The notes under the pieces: model-generated
What the model saw: the letters and a program-made list of their open reading frames with translations, nothing else
What the model was told of the DNA's origin: nothing
Database searches by the model: none
Origin: Tetrahymena thermophila SB210
Taxonomy: Eukaryota; Ciliophora; Oligohymenophorea; Hymenostomatida; Tetrahymenidae
Assembly (NCBI RefSeq): GCF_000189635.1
Contig: NW_002476434.1
Coordinates: forward strand, 2,046,001-2,110,000
DNA: 64,000 nt
Direction: 5' to 3'
Program-made: the position numbers and the translations under genes
Shown here: in pieces, positions 41,970 through 53,200 of the stretch
Numbering within the stretch: the first letter of the stretch is position 1
How the letters are laid out: the number at the start of each line of letters is the position of its first letter

Positions 41970-42473
41970 CGTGAAACCCAGTATAGTATATAAAAGTTAA
42001 TTAAAAACTAATTGTAAAAAATTTAAAAATATTTGTAAATAATTTTAATTTATTTTATTATAATAAATTTTAAAACTAATTGAAGCTACTTTGTTTGATC
42101 TTTTGTTATGATTTATCTATTCATTCCAATTTTTATAAATAATTCTGTAAAACTAATTGACCATAATAAAAATATTTTAATCACCTATTAAGCAAGCATT
42201 CAAGTTCTAAATAGAATGCTAAATTAACTTTTTTGTATTAAATTTTTCAATATATGTGGAAAATTATTGATTAATCATATATATCTTTGGTAAATAAAAT
42301 ATTTAGATTATCAATAATTAGCTGAATTAAATAATTGACTGATTTTATATTAAAATGCCAGTTTTTTTTTTAGAAATTAGTGATTTTGATTGAAATTAAA
42401 TTAAATATATTTTTTCTGGTCATTTCAATTCAAATAGTAAAGTTACAATAAATTTTGTAAACAAATAAAAATT
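41970..42473. other. Divergent intergenic region
   Basis: About 500 bases between divergently transcribed genes (CHCH-like on minus, 446-residue protein on plus), so both promoters should lie here. It is AT-rich, and no specific element was recognised. Confidence 0.45.
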
Positions 42474-43814
42474 ATGAGTAATATGTTTTAAAAAAAGCAA
42501 AAGGTTCCTTAATATTTAGGAAATTCATTTAAGGATTTTAATGATGATTATCAAAATTTGACCAAGAACTTAAGTTCGAAATTTAAGCATACTAGTATGG
42601 AATAGATCGAAGGTAGTAATGATTAAAAACCAAATTAAAATAAAAAATAGAGTGGCAACACCTGGGACTCGCAACACTTAGATAGTTTTGTAGCTAATAG
42701 TCCTTGGGCAACTTAATCTGTATACTATTAGAATAATGGAGCATAAAGTTAATTAGGTAATCGTCTTTAAGCTTATTCTCCAAACAATGCATCTTTATAC
42801 TAAAACGATCCTAAAAAAAGAATGAGTTAAAGCTAAAATTAGACAAGGGTCTATAGCTCTCTTAAAAATAATAGTACTATGGCTAACAAAAATAAAGACA
42901 GCAACACCAATGTTCGTGAAAGCTTCTTTTTTACTTCTGTCTCAAGATTTGTTGATGATAATAATTACAAAATGATTGATTATCCTGATAGGTATAGTAA
43001 TAAGAATTTTTTAGTGAGCGATAGGAGAGATGTTGATATAAACTACTACAATAAACACTTTTCTGTAAGTAAGCACACTGATAATAACAGCATGAAGCTA
43101 TCTATGTGCAATTAACCTGTTACTTTGATGACTCCTGCATAAAAATTGGATCAACTATTAAATCTCAAAAGTGAATAAAAAGATTTCTAAAACTGGAAGA
43201 GCGAATATGCTAAAATGAATAAAAAGTACAGGGTTCACAAAGGAATGTATCCATCTGGAATTTTACAAGTGGATAACCCTAATAACTTTGAGTCTTAGCT
43301 ATACTCTGATGAAGCTAAAAAAGAGTATTTGCAATAAGTAAGAAAGGAGTAATTTAAAGACTTACACAAAGATAGGTTAGCCAATTTATAAAGAACAAAC
43401 CCATAGATAGAATTCCTAAATAATTATAGCTAAAGAGTTTTTCCAAATAAAGACTATGACGATAAAGTAAAAGCTCCATAATTGAATGCCAGTCAATATA
43501 AATTTCAACATCAATATGATTCTTTGGCAGAGGTTAAGAACAGTTCGTAGATATTTAATAACACTCAAAGAGAAAGGTTAACTCCTAATTGGAATTCTAA
43601 AAGACCAGTAACAACCAATTTAGGTAGCTAAGGTATTGATACTGGGGATAGGTTATTTGGAGCAGAAGCATAGAATTATTCTTTAGTAAGAGCAAAATAC
43701 TTGAGAGAACAAGATACAAAAAATAGAAATTTCAACATTATTTCTTACGCAGACAATAAAATTGAGTTTAAGAAAGACAAAGGTCTTTAAAATATTGAAC
43801 AAACAAATGTTTGA
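42474..43814 (+). CDS. Conserved-looking hydrophilic protein, unknown function
   Basis: A 446-residue single-exon ORF runs from ATG 42,474 (AAATTATG context) to TGA 43,812-43,814. The N-terminal third is Asn/Gln/Ser-rich and probably disordered. Residues about 225-446 are more ordered and charged: WKSEYAKMNKKYRVHKGMYP, QVRKEQFKDLHKDRLANLQ, LTPNWNSKRPVTTNLGSQ, and near the C-terminus LFGAEAQNYSLVRAKYLREQ followed by DTKNRNFNIISY. There is no signal peptide, membrane segment or catalytic motif I recognise. The C-terminal pattern (LRxQDTKxRxxNIIS) resembles conserved patches seen in ciliary or cytoskeletal proteins of protists, but that is a weak impression. Many TAA/TAG codons are read as Gln. 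Confidence 0.85.
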
Positions 43815-44883
43815 AATAAATTATTAAATATTAGTTACATTAAAGCTCATTTGGCATTTTTTTTTCTTTTCTAATTCCCTATAAACTAACAAATATTCAT
43901 ATTTTAAAAAAGCTTAAGTTTTGCATTTTATATGTTGTATGGTATGAGTTGATTTTTAATAAGTTTAAAAAAAAGATAATTTCTAAAATTCTATTTAAAA
44001 TAATAAAATAATATTTTAAAATAGCATTTTATTTAGAATTTCAATTTTTATTTATATAAAATTAATGCTAAACAGTAAAGAAATATAATTAAAAGACTAA
44101 AATAAATTTTTTAGTTCATTTTTATAATAAATTAACATAATTCTATATTCAAACTTTAATTATTAACGCATAAAACTTAAGTTAAAATGAATTATTATTT
44201 TATTTTTAATATATAAAAGTGACATCAAATACAAAAGGGTTTTGAAAATTTAAAAATCATTTATTTAAATACGAAAGTTCTTTCTGATTTATTAAATATG
44301 ATTGCTAAAAATAGAAAACTCTTTTATACAAAGTTAATACTCTAACGATGACAGTTTTTATAATAATAAAAATGGTGTATTCTTTTATTATTTATAAAGA
44401 TCGAAATAATTGAAGGTTGTTTTGAACGAAATTGAATTAATAAGAAACTAGCAGTATTATATAATCTAGTAGAAGCTATACAAAAATATGGTATGTATTA
44501 AAATCATCAAATGATTAATGTTTTACATAAATAAGAATAACTAATATATTAGCTTATAAATTGTGCGTAATATAATTATGATTTGGATCGATTCAAATAA
44601 ATTAGATAGATAGATAGATTAACAATTAAATAGAAAATTTGATAGAATTAAAAACCCAATACAAATGCATCTACTTAAGATTTGAAGACTTGAAAACAAA
44701 AAAGAATTTTTTACAAATCTTAGGTAAGTTGATAAATATATTATTTTTTTGTTTAAAGATAATTATTCAGAGAAAATAAATAAGAAATAAAGAAATAAAT
44801 ATTTGATTAAATTTAATTATTTTAAAGAAGATTTAAAAGATTCTTAAACAAAAAAGAAATAAAAAAATCAGCAAGTTAAATAA
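43815..44883. other. AT-rich intergenic region
   Basis: Lies between two plus-strand genes. It contains a GATA-type short tandem (TAGATAGATAGATT, 44,605-44,620) and is purine-rich just before the downstream ATG. No gene seen. Confidence 0.45.
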
Positions 44884-45582
44884 ATGTCAGAATTATAGAT
44901 TTTAGGTCCTTTAGGAAATATTCATATCAACATCGCATTGATTATTGCAGAATTAGCAGGTGTTCCTTTGAAGCATGTAGTAGTTGAACACAAAGAAGCA
45001 ACTGGCAAAGAATTCGTAAAGAAATATCCTCTAGGTTTAATCCCTATTCTCATTACTCCTGATAGAGAGACTATTTTGACTCCAGTTGCTATTTTTAAAT
45101 ATATTGCAAGAGCAGGAAAATAATTATTAGGCTCTTCTCCTCTTGATGAGACTAAGATTGATCAATTTTTGGATATTATTTTGGGTAATTTGCATAAATC
45201 TTATGAAGATATCACAACTAGTATCTATGGATACAGAGAATATGATGAAACCTCAGTTAAAAATGCCAAAAAGCTTTTTGAAAAGAATTTAAAGTTTATT
45301 AACGATGCTTTAAAGATTGATACTTACCTAGTTGGCTAAAAGTTATCTATTGTCGATATAGCATTAGCTGCAGTCCTTCATCGTACATTCAAAATAGCCT
45401 TTGATGACAAATTCAGATCTGAAAATCCTCATACAGTTCGTCACCTTAGATATTTCAGCAGTATTCCTGTTTTCTCTAAATACTTTGGCAGATTAACATT
45501 AGCTTCAGGTGACTGGGCTCCTGCTAAAAAAGCTGCAGGTAACTTTACTTAAATACTAACTAAAAAAATATAAAAACAGTGA
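44884..45582 (+). CDS. eEF1B-gamma-like GST-fold protein
   Basis: A 232-residue single-exon ORF runs from ATG 44,884 to TGA 45,580-45,582. Residues 1-80 are a thioredoxin-like GST N-domain, with the cis-proline loop in KKYPLGLIPIL. Residues about 90-215 are the all-helical GST C-domain with the N-capping/hydrophobic-staple region in VGQKLSIVDIALAAVL and HTVRHLRYFSSIPVFSKYFG, the hallmark of elongation factor 1B gamma and its relatives. Full eEF1B-gamma has a further EF1G domain of roughly 160 residues. It is absent here, and the following 1 kb contains no coding sequence for it. The usual ES(N/A) glutathione-contact motif is replaced by LTPVAI, so classical GST activity is doubtful. It may be a truncated eEF1B-gamma-type scaffold or a stand-alone GST-like protein. 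GC content is high for the window, suggesting good expression. Confidence 0.85.
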
Positions 45583-46559
45583 TTACACATTAAACTTGAG
45601 AATATGTTCAAAATATCATTTCAAAAATAGCAAAATATGAAAAGCATTAATTTTTATTAAAAAACCGAGAGAAGAACAAATTAAAATAGATATTTAGAAT
45701 GCTCAATTAGAATCATTTTTTAAATAATATTTTAATTTTAAATTAATTAATTAATTAATTATTTTATAAAAACAGTCAAAGCTTGAAAAAAAAAACTACT
45801 CTGAAGATAAATAAGCACAAATATGATTAAATAGATGAGAGATAAGTGTAAAGAAAAGCTGATTTATTTAAGAAAAGATATATATAAAATACGAAATATA
45901 TTTAGAAAAATATTTATTCAATTGTTAAGTTTTTTAATAGGAAATGTTAATTGTTTAAAAAATTTTATCTTATTTTAAAAATAATTAATCATTTTCATTC
46001 TTTTTTTTCATTTTTCAAGTATTTTCTTTTACATATTTTATTGATTCAGGATTTTTTTGTTAATATAATTCATGGAAATGCAATTTTTGTAAAAATTAAT
46101 AAATTTTCTAATTGTTAAATTAAAACTTTTTTTCAGAGAATCATTAAAATATTTTTTAAATAAGTGTGCAGAAAATTTAAAATTATTTTTAAGATTTATT
46201 TAATTTTATTATAGATTCAATTACTTCAAAATTAAATAATTCATTTAATATAACAAAACTCAAGAAATTAGTGAGTAAGTTTACTTTAAAAAAGGACTTT
46301 GTTTAAAATAATTTAATATACTTACCTCAAAAATATTTATTAAACTAATGAAATAGATTTTAAAGCTTAGATAGTTTGTAAATTCACATTAAAGATTACA
46401 TAAAGACTTTGTTTATTCTATTGTAATGGTTTTAATATGAATTAAGAGATATAAATTAATTTAATATGAAAAATGATTAATTAATTAAGCAAATTTTAGA
46501 AATATATTGTGTTTTGAATATTTATAAATAAACTTTTTAGTTATTTTATTATCTTTAAC
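45583..46559. other. Convergent intergenic region
   Basis: About 1 kb between converging genes. It contains a TTAA/ATTA run (45,737-45,760). No gene, and no EF1G-domain coding sequence, is seen. Confidence 0.45.
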
Positions 46560-48815
46560 TCAAAAAGAAGGTATGCCGAGTTTATTTGATGTTAATTTGT
46601 TTTACTATAGGTTAAGTGCTTGATTATCAAGACCAGGTTTATCAACAAATTTTTTATTAGAATGAATATGGTTAAAAATTTATGCAAAATCAGATTTCTT
46701 TAATACTAAACGAATTTATTAAGAAACTTAGCTTTATTCATTTGATGATTTTATATTTTCTAATCTGAAACCTATTGATTGCTTAAATCTGAGATATTGC
46801 TGGGAGAGGTTTGATAGAGTAATTGATACTTTTTCAAGGTTAGGATAAGTGGCAAATAAGAAATTATAAACTTGTAAATAAATGAATTGTGCATAATTTA
46901 ACTTTCTATAAATCCTAGAGATAAATAGTCTGTGTATTATGCATTACGAATAAGTCTTTTGAGAATTAGGAGCATTCATGTTAAATGATATTTATAGAAA
47001 TCCAAGATCTATTCTGACTTTAAATTTTGTTATTATGAAAATTTTATATAGTAAAACTTTGTGTGTCCTGTATTCTTATTATACTCTTTGGAGTTCGCTC
47101 ATCAGGTCACTGACACTTATTTAAGGAATTTAAAAGTTTTATTTTTTGTTGAAAAAGCTTAAATTTGTGTTTGTAGAGTTTGTATAAGATCGATTTATGT
47201 TATTGCTTTTATTTATTCCTTAGCTACTTGTACCTTTAGCACCTTCGCGACTGCCTTAAAGGTAATTTTGATTTTGCGACAGTGAGTCTTAATCTTGGCT
47301 ATTTTACTTTTTATTCATGAAGTTATTAAAATTGCTCTCAAAACCTTAATTTGAACTTTGCTATGAGTGAGGGCTGTTTAGCTTAGAATTTGATAAAATT
47401 CTACTCTAATTGATTTAATCTTAATTATTATTTGACACTGAAGATGCTCCCTGGGAAGCTAAGCCAGCATAAATCATTGGATTGTTTGCTATTTTTTTTA
47501 AAGAAACTTTAAAATTAGGGTGAATATATTTAAAGTCTGTTTATGGGTTTTAAGCATCAAAACAAACTGCTAGAGCTCCTTTAAACGCATTGCTCTCCTT
47601 CTATTCAGAATCAAGATAGCTTTGTATACTACTTGAATACAGTCTACTAAAATTGCCTTCTAAATAAAATAAGTCATTATCATTATTTAAAAATTCGCAA
47701 TATTTCTCAATTAAGTAGCCTTCAGTTTAAAGATTTAGTTCATCAAAATGAACTTCATCTTCATTTGGTAATTTAACTATAGATAAATTTTTAAGATTGT
47801 GTGGAAGCTAATTAATTTCAGGACTCGAATGACCCTTTTGTTATTTGCTTTGTAGATTTATTTGAGAGTGGGTTTATGGCTGATTGGCTAAATTATAAAT
47901 ACCGTTCTCCCTATTCTCAAGTTAGGAGGGGTATTAGTTAACATTTTTGATTCTTCTCGAGTACTGGTCTGTATTATATTTTGCATGGCTTTATACTTGA
48001 TTTTACTAATTGATATAAATTTGAGGATAACTCTCATTTTTTTACTGAATTTAATAATTAGAGCTACCTATTTAGGATTATACTTTATAATTATTACTGC
48101 TAAGACCAGAGCGTTAGTAAGGAGGAGATTGAGATTCAGATCCGCTAACTTTATAACTATTAATTTTGCTATTATATTTCTGCTCCTTCAAATTACTAAG
48201 TTAATTTGTTTGAATAATCTGCGCTTCATCCATAGTCATTGAAACTTTATTTTTATTAGGAAGTAGTACATCTTAACCTGCTTGGGATAATCTAATGCCC
48301 AGTGGCCTTATATTATTTAGAGGAATAGTAGGTGAATTTGAATTATTGCTTTATTAATTTTTAACAGGTGAATTATTTGAATTTCTTTAACTCTCTATAT
48401 ACATGTTTTAACCCTTATAAATTTTATTATTTTATTCATTAATAATTTAAGGTTGCTATCTACTTAAAGAAGATTTCGCTTTCCTCTCTTCTAGGATGCT
48501 ATTCTTGTCATTGTTTTTATTACCATTATTGTTGTTGTTGTTGCTGTTGAAATTGTTATTGTTGCTAGAAATATTTATATTGCTACTATTCTAAAATTTG
48601 TTTAATCCATTTCTTTATTCTTACTAAATTTGCAGCTCTAACAGTTCTAATTCTTCTCTATGTTTTTGGAGCTAATTTTTTATATTCTTTTACTCTCGTA
48701 GATTCAATCCTTGCTACATTTGTAATTGCTATGCTTAGCTGGACTTAGATTTATAATTGCTACTTATTTAAGCTAAGTTAAAATACTCAATAACCTAATC
48801 AGTAGTTGCTGGTGA
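46560..48815 (-). CDS. Asn/Gln/Ser-rich coiled-coil protein, unknown
   Basis: The main exon is open from 48,815 to TGA 46,560-46,562 (751 codons). It begins after a clear acceptor (TTTTTAG at 48,816-48,822) with SPATTDQVIEYFNLAQISS, so an upstream exon is required. A fitting candidate is ATG 49,165 to 49,103 (21 codons), joined by a 287-base GT..AG intron, both ends in phase 0. An internal Met at 48,719 is the first ATG inside the exon. Order of features: a Gln-rich coiled coil (about exon codons 30-75: QLQKHREELELLELQIQ), a poly-Asn tract, long Asn/Ser/Gln-rich disorder, an ordered acidic patch (EGYLIEKYCEFLNN, near codon 365), and a more ordered C-terminal 150 residues. There is no catalytic motif or membrane segment. 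The frame around 47,000-47,070 is the weakest part; other frames are also locally open there. Function unknown. Confidence 0.75.
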
Positions 48816-50241
48816 CTAAAAATTATTTTTAATCTAAATATTTAAAATGAATGATCTTATTAAAATAAGTATTAAATATTACCTTAAATTTAAGAATAGA
48901 ATTTTATTGCTTGCAATTTTATAATATAACTTAGCTTTACTTTCCTTACTAATTCAATTTTCTTTAATTTATAAATTAATTGACAACTAATTAATATAAT
49001 TTAGGGGTGACAAAATTTTTATGAGTTATTTTTTTTAGTAATCAAGCTTATATTAGGTAAAATAGTAATAATTTATAAATTAATAATTGGTATCTTTTTT
49101 ACACAAATCAAATATTCATAACTATGTTGATCAATCACAATCTTTTCTTTTCTAAATAACTTCATTCATTATTTTCCTATCAGTTAAATCCATAGTTTAA
49201 TAAAAAAATGTTTTTCTCTCTTTATTAATTTTTTGTTTAATCAAAAATTATGAGATTTAACCATTTTTAAGCATTTTTAAAATTCTAACAAAATTGGTTT
49301 TTTCATAAAACTTTGTCATTCTATCCTATCCTATCCTAAGAATGTGCTTTTAAAAGTTGTATATAGGGTTAATAACAAATAAAATTTAAAAGAATAAGAA
49401 TATGATTAATAAAATATATAATTATTTATTAATTAAAGGTTAAAAGTAAAGATTTTAAAATCAAAATAAAGTTTAATAATATATATTATTTTATTTAAAT
49501 AGTTTTAAATTATTCATCAATAAGTCAAACTAATTTTGAGTAAATAGTAATTAAAAAAAGGTTTTCAACCAAGAAAATTAAAAATCTTTTATCGAAAATT
49601 TAATTTTTTAAGAAATCTATGTTTAAAATTTAAATTTAAAATAATGTTAGGCTTTTGTAAAAGAAAAATGATTCATTTTTATTTTAATTTAATTTATTTA
49701 TCAAAAATCTTGCTCATAAAAGAAATATTTTATTCATCAAAAACTCTTGTTATTAGCTAATTTATTTTTGAAAATTATGCTTTTTATGTATTTTTAAGAT
49801 CATTAGTGTTAAAGAACCTAAATTTTACAATAATATATCTTCAAAATAAATCATAATTTTGATGATAAAATATTATTTTTGAAATTTCTCATAAATTATC
49901 ATCATAAAATTAAATTGATAAATTTGGATTATAAAAATCTGATGATTGTTATTTTTTAAATTTAAATTTTTCTGCTAAATAAAAAAAGTAACATTAGAAT
50001 TGAAAAGATTTTGTAAATTTTAAAAATATAAATATCAAAAAAGTACTATACAATTTTAAATGAATATAACTATAATTATTTTTTATTTATATTAAGTTAT
50101 TAGTTAGTTAGTTTGTTTGTTTGTGTTTTTTTAAAATAGTTTATTGTTGCTAAAGAATCTAATATTTTCAATTTATTTATTAAATAATTGATTCGTTTAT
50201 GTTAGAGTTATTTTTTATCATAGAGTTATCTTTTTCATATC
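48816..50241. other. 5' region of coiled-coil gene and spacer
   Basis: Holds the probable first exon (49,103-49,165) and intron of the minus-strand gene just described, then AT-rich intergenic DNA up to the stop of the giant gene. A short TATCC tandem lies at 49,321-49,338 and TTAG/TTTG tracts at 50,096-50,124. No other gene seen. Confidence 0.45.
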
Positions 50242-53200
50242 TCAACTTAAAGTCTTCCACTTATTGCTATCTGTCCAAATAATCTAATGATGAAAAAATA
50301 AATATAATTAAGTAAACATTTTTTAATTTTATTTACTTTATGGAGGGAAAGGAAGAGGCTATATTGAATATTCTGATTAAATGGGTAGCTAAAATTGTAA
50401 TTCAATAAATTTCTCTTAATATAATCTTTACTGTTATTCACTTAAGTTGCTGCTTCCATCATAATTTATTATGCATACTCTCCATAGATTTACCCACTAG
50501 TTTTTATAAATTTATTAAATTATGTTTTAATATTTAAATTTTTTACTTCGCAGTGAACATTTTTAGAAGCTGCAAGTTGCTTAGAAGATAATGTAGTTTG
50601 ATCTATGATTTATGATATTTCTTCTAAGAAATATCCTGATTTAAGCATATCTGCACAGTATCCAATTATATATGATTTCATATAGGAGTTATCTTCATCT
50701 ATTGACTCAAACAACTTACATATTATTGGTAAACAGTATCTCATATTTAATTCTACAGTTTTTTTTCTTTCTTGGATATCTTTATCTTTTATTAGCTTAA
50801 TAAGCAAATTCAAAATTATTATTTATTCGACTTTTTAGTTTATTCAAAAAACATTTAAGTTAAATTATTATTTGATTTAATAGAAATTACTAAGAGTTAA
50901 GCTGTCTTGTTCTTAAGGACAATCAAGGGAATATGCTAGAGCTTAAGATATATGGACAAATAAGTTGCTATCAATAAATGCCTTCTAAATATTTGGTTGA
51001 TCTTTAAGAAGATAAGCAATTTGTAAAACCGTACTTTTTATGTGGGAATGACTTTTATTTTCACTTAAAATACTAAATTAGTTGCAAATACCCTAATAAT
51101 AATGCTGTTTTATTTATCTCTTTTCTTATAAAATGATATACTCAAGACAAAACATCAAACCTTTTAATTTATGTTAAATTCGTGTAATTATTTATATTTA
51201 TAAATTAAAAAGTTTTTTGGTTACTTGTTAAGGCAGTAATGTAAGAAATAGAGACTCTATCAAACTCTTGTAAAGAAGGATCTATATTTGGAGCCTCACT
51301 GAAGTGGTTCTCATCAATTAAATTATTAGGAATTTCTTTTGTTTTTACCATATTTTCTTCCTGTAATTTAATGAATTAATTTTTGAGCTTCTCAGTTAAA
51401 TCTATTAGGTTTTCTACTAAAACTTCTGCATATGAGAAGTATGTTTCATGGTCATTTTTACAATAAATATGGGAAATACTAGATAACTCAGAGAATTTTG
51501 TATATGATGGAACTAAATTATAAATTCTAAGCATTATTTAACTGCATTGTAGCTCATTTAGATATTCTGGATAAAGAGGAATTAAGGGCGCTATATTTTC
51601 ATCTTAGTTTTTAAGATATTAGTTAATTTCTTCTTCAAGTACCATAATAGCTTCGACTCTCATCGAATTGGTCCACAGCAAATCAGATGAGGTTAATGAA
51701 ACACTTTCAAATATTTCAATTATTTCAATGCTTGGTTTTTAAGTTCGATCTGCAAAGCATTTTTAAACAATTCTTGGAGGGAATTTGTCGCTAACATAGC
51801 TAATGAAAGCGTGATTATCAATGTTTATTTCATTCAGTACTTCCACAATCTATACTCTATAAGCTTGTTTTAGATATTCCTTTTTCAAAATATTTAGTAA
51901 CAAAGCAGCTGCTATTCTTTCTTTGACCAGAAGTTCCAGATTCTCTCTATTCCTAGCAAGTTTCTGCACAATATTCAAGAACTTTAAATAATAAAATTTA
52001 TTTAGTTTAGACTAAAAATTTGCAAATAAAAAAATGTGCTTACTTAGCTTTGATATTGAGTAGGCATGGAGGAGCAGTTTTGGAAATAGGTTATTATAAA
52101 CTTTATGAATATTTTAGATTCCATCAATATTTTAGCTCCTTAAACACTAGCAGCTAGGTCTTACAATATTTTAGCAATCTGAACCTTAAAGGTGCTGAGA
52201 TTAACCGAGTATTTCATTTCCAGCTAATTAAAATAATAATAAAAATATTTTAATAAATTGCACTTAACTTTTACAAAATTTACCTCAAGGACATCAAAGA
52301 AAGTTTCAAGATTATCTTAATTTAGAATGATATATTAAACATTGTATCTTGTCAATAAAGATAGTGTAGCCTTTATACACTCCTTTACTGCTTTTATTTC
52401 AGTAGGGAACAGCTAGTTAATAGCTAGTATGTCGTAGGCTCCGTTTGGTGCTTGCTGTTAAAGAATTTGTTATATTTTTACAATGTTTATCTTCATTTAA
52501 TTGAATATTTCTTGCTAAAATGTCTAAGGATTTGTAACCTCGAAGTTATCCTAATCGTTAAAAATTCTAAGATATATTCCACAAATTTAAAGCTCTGCTT
52601 GATTATTAGGCGAGATATCTTTTTCCTTTGCTGCACTTCCTACTGTACTCTCCTCTAATTAAATTATTCCTTAATGTTCGAGTAACTTATCTAAGAATAT
52701 CTTTCCTAGCGATTGATTGACATTTATAATTTAAAGCTTTAGGTTTTGATCCAGCTTATCTCTTGAAATCTGGTTCCAAATGAAGTCAGGTAGCTCTATG
52801 TTAGAATTTATTTTTCTAATGAAAGACTCAAATCTTCTCTCCTTTAGATACTTAAGCAAATGATTATCTACATTTCTAGTTAAAGCTATTAAAAATTAAT
52901 TGATAAAGAACATAAGTTTATCTCTTCCAATTGGACCTATTTCTCTAAGAAGCTGCATATTATAGAATAAATATTCTTTATGCTCATCTTCTTTTCTTCT
53001 TCTTCTTGTAGGAGAAGAGTCTTCATTAATTTCTTCCGATTCTTCATTTTCTTATCCCTCATTAATCTAACTACTTTTTCCAGCTGTGTTATGTATAGCA
53101 TCAGCATTGTTAAGTTTGCTATACATGCTAAACCCAAATCTAGAATTCTATCCCACGCTACTTCTGTCATCGCTTCTGCTTTAATCTTCTTCAAGTATTT

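Noticed and set aside
44884-45123. Calling the eEF1B-gamma-like gene broken by in-frame TAA/TAG
   Set aside because: Every long gene in the window carries such codons and ends at TGA, so they are glutamine codons, not breaks.
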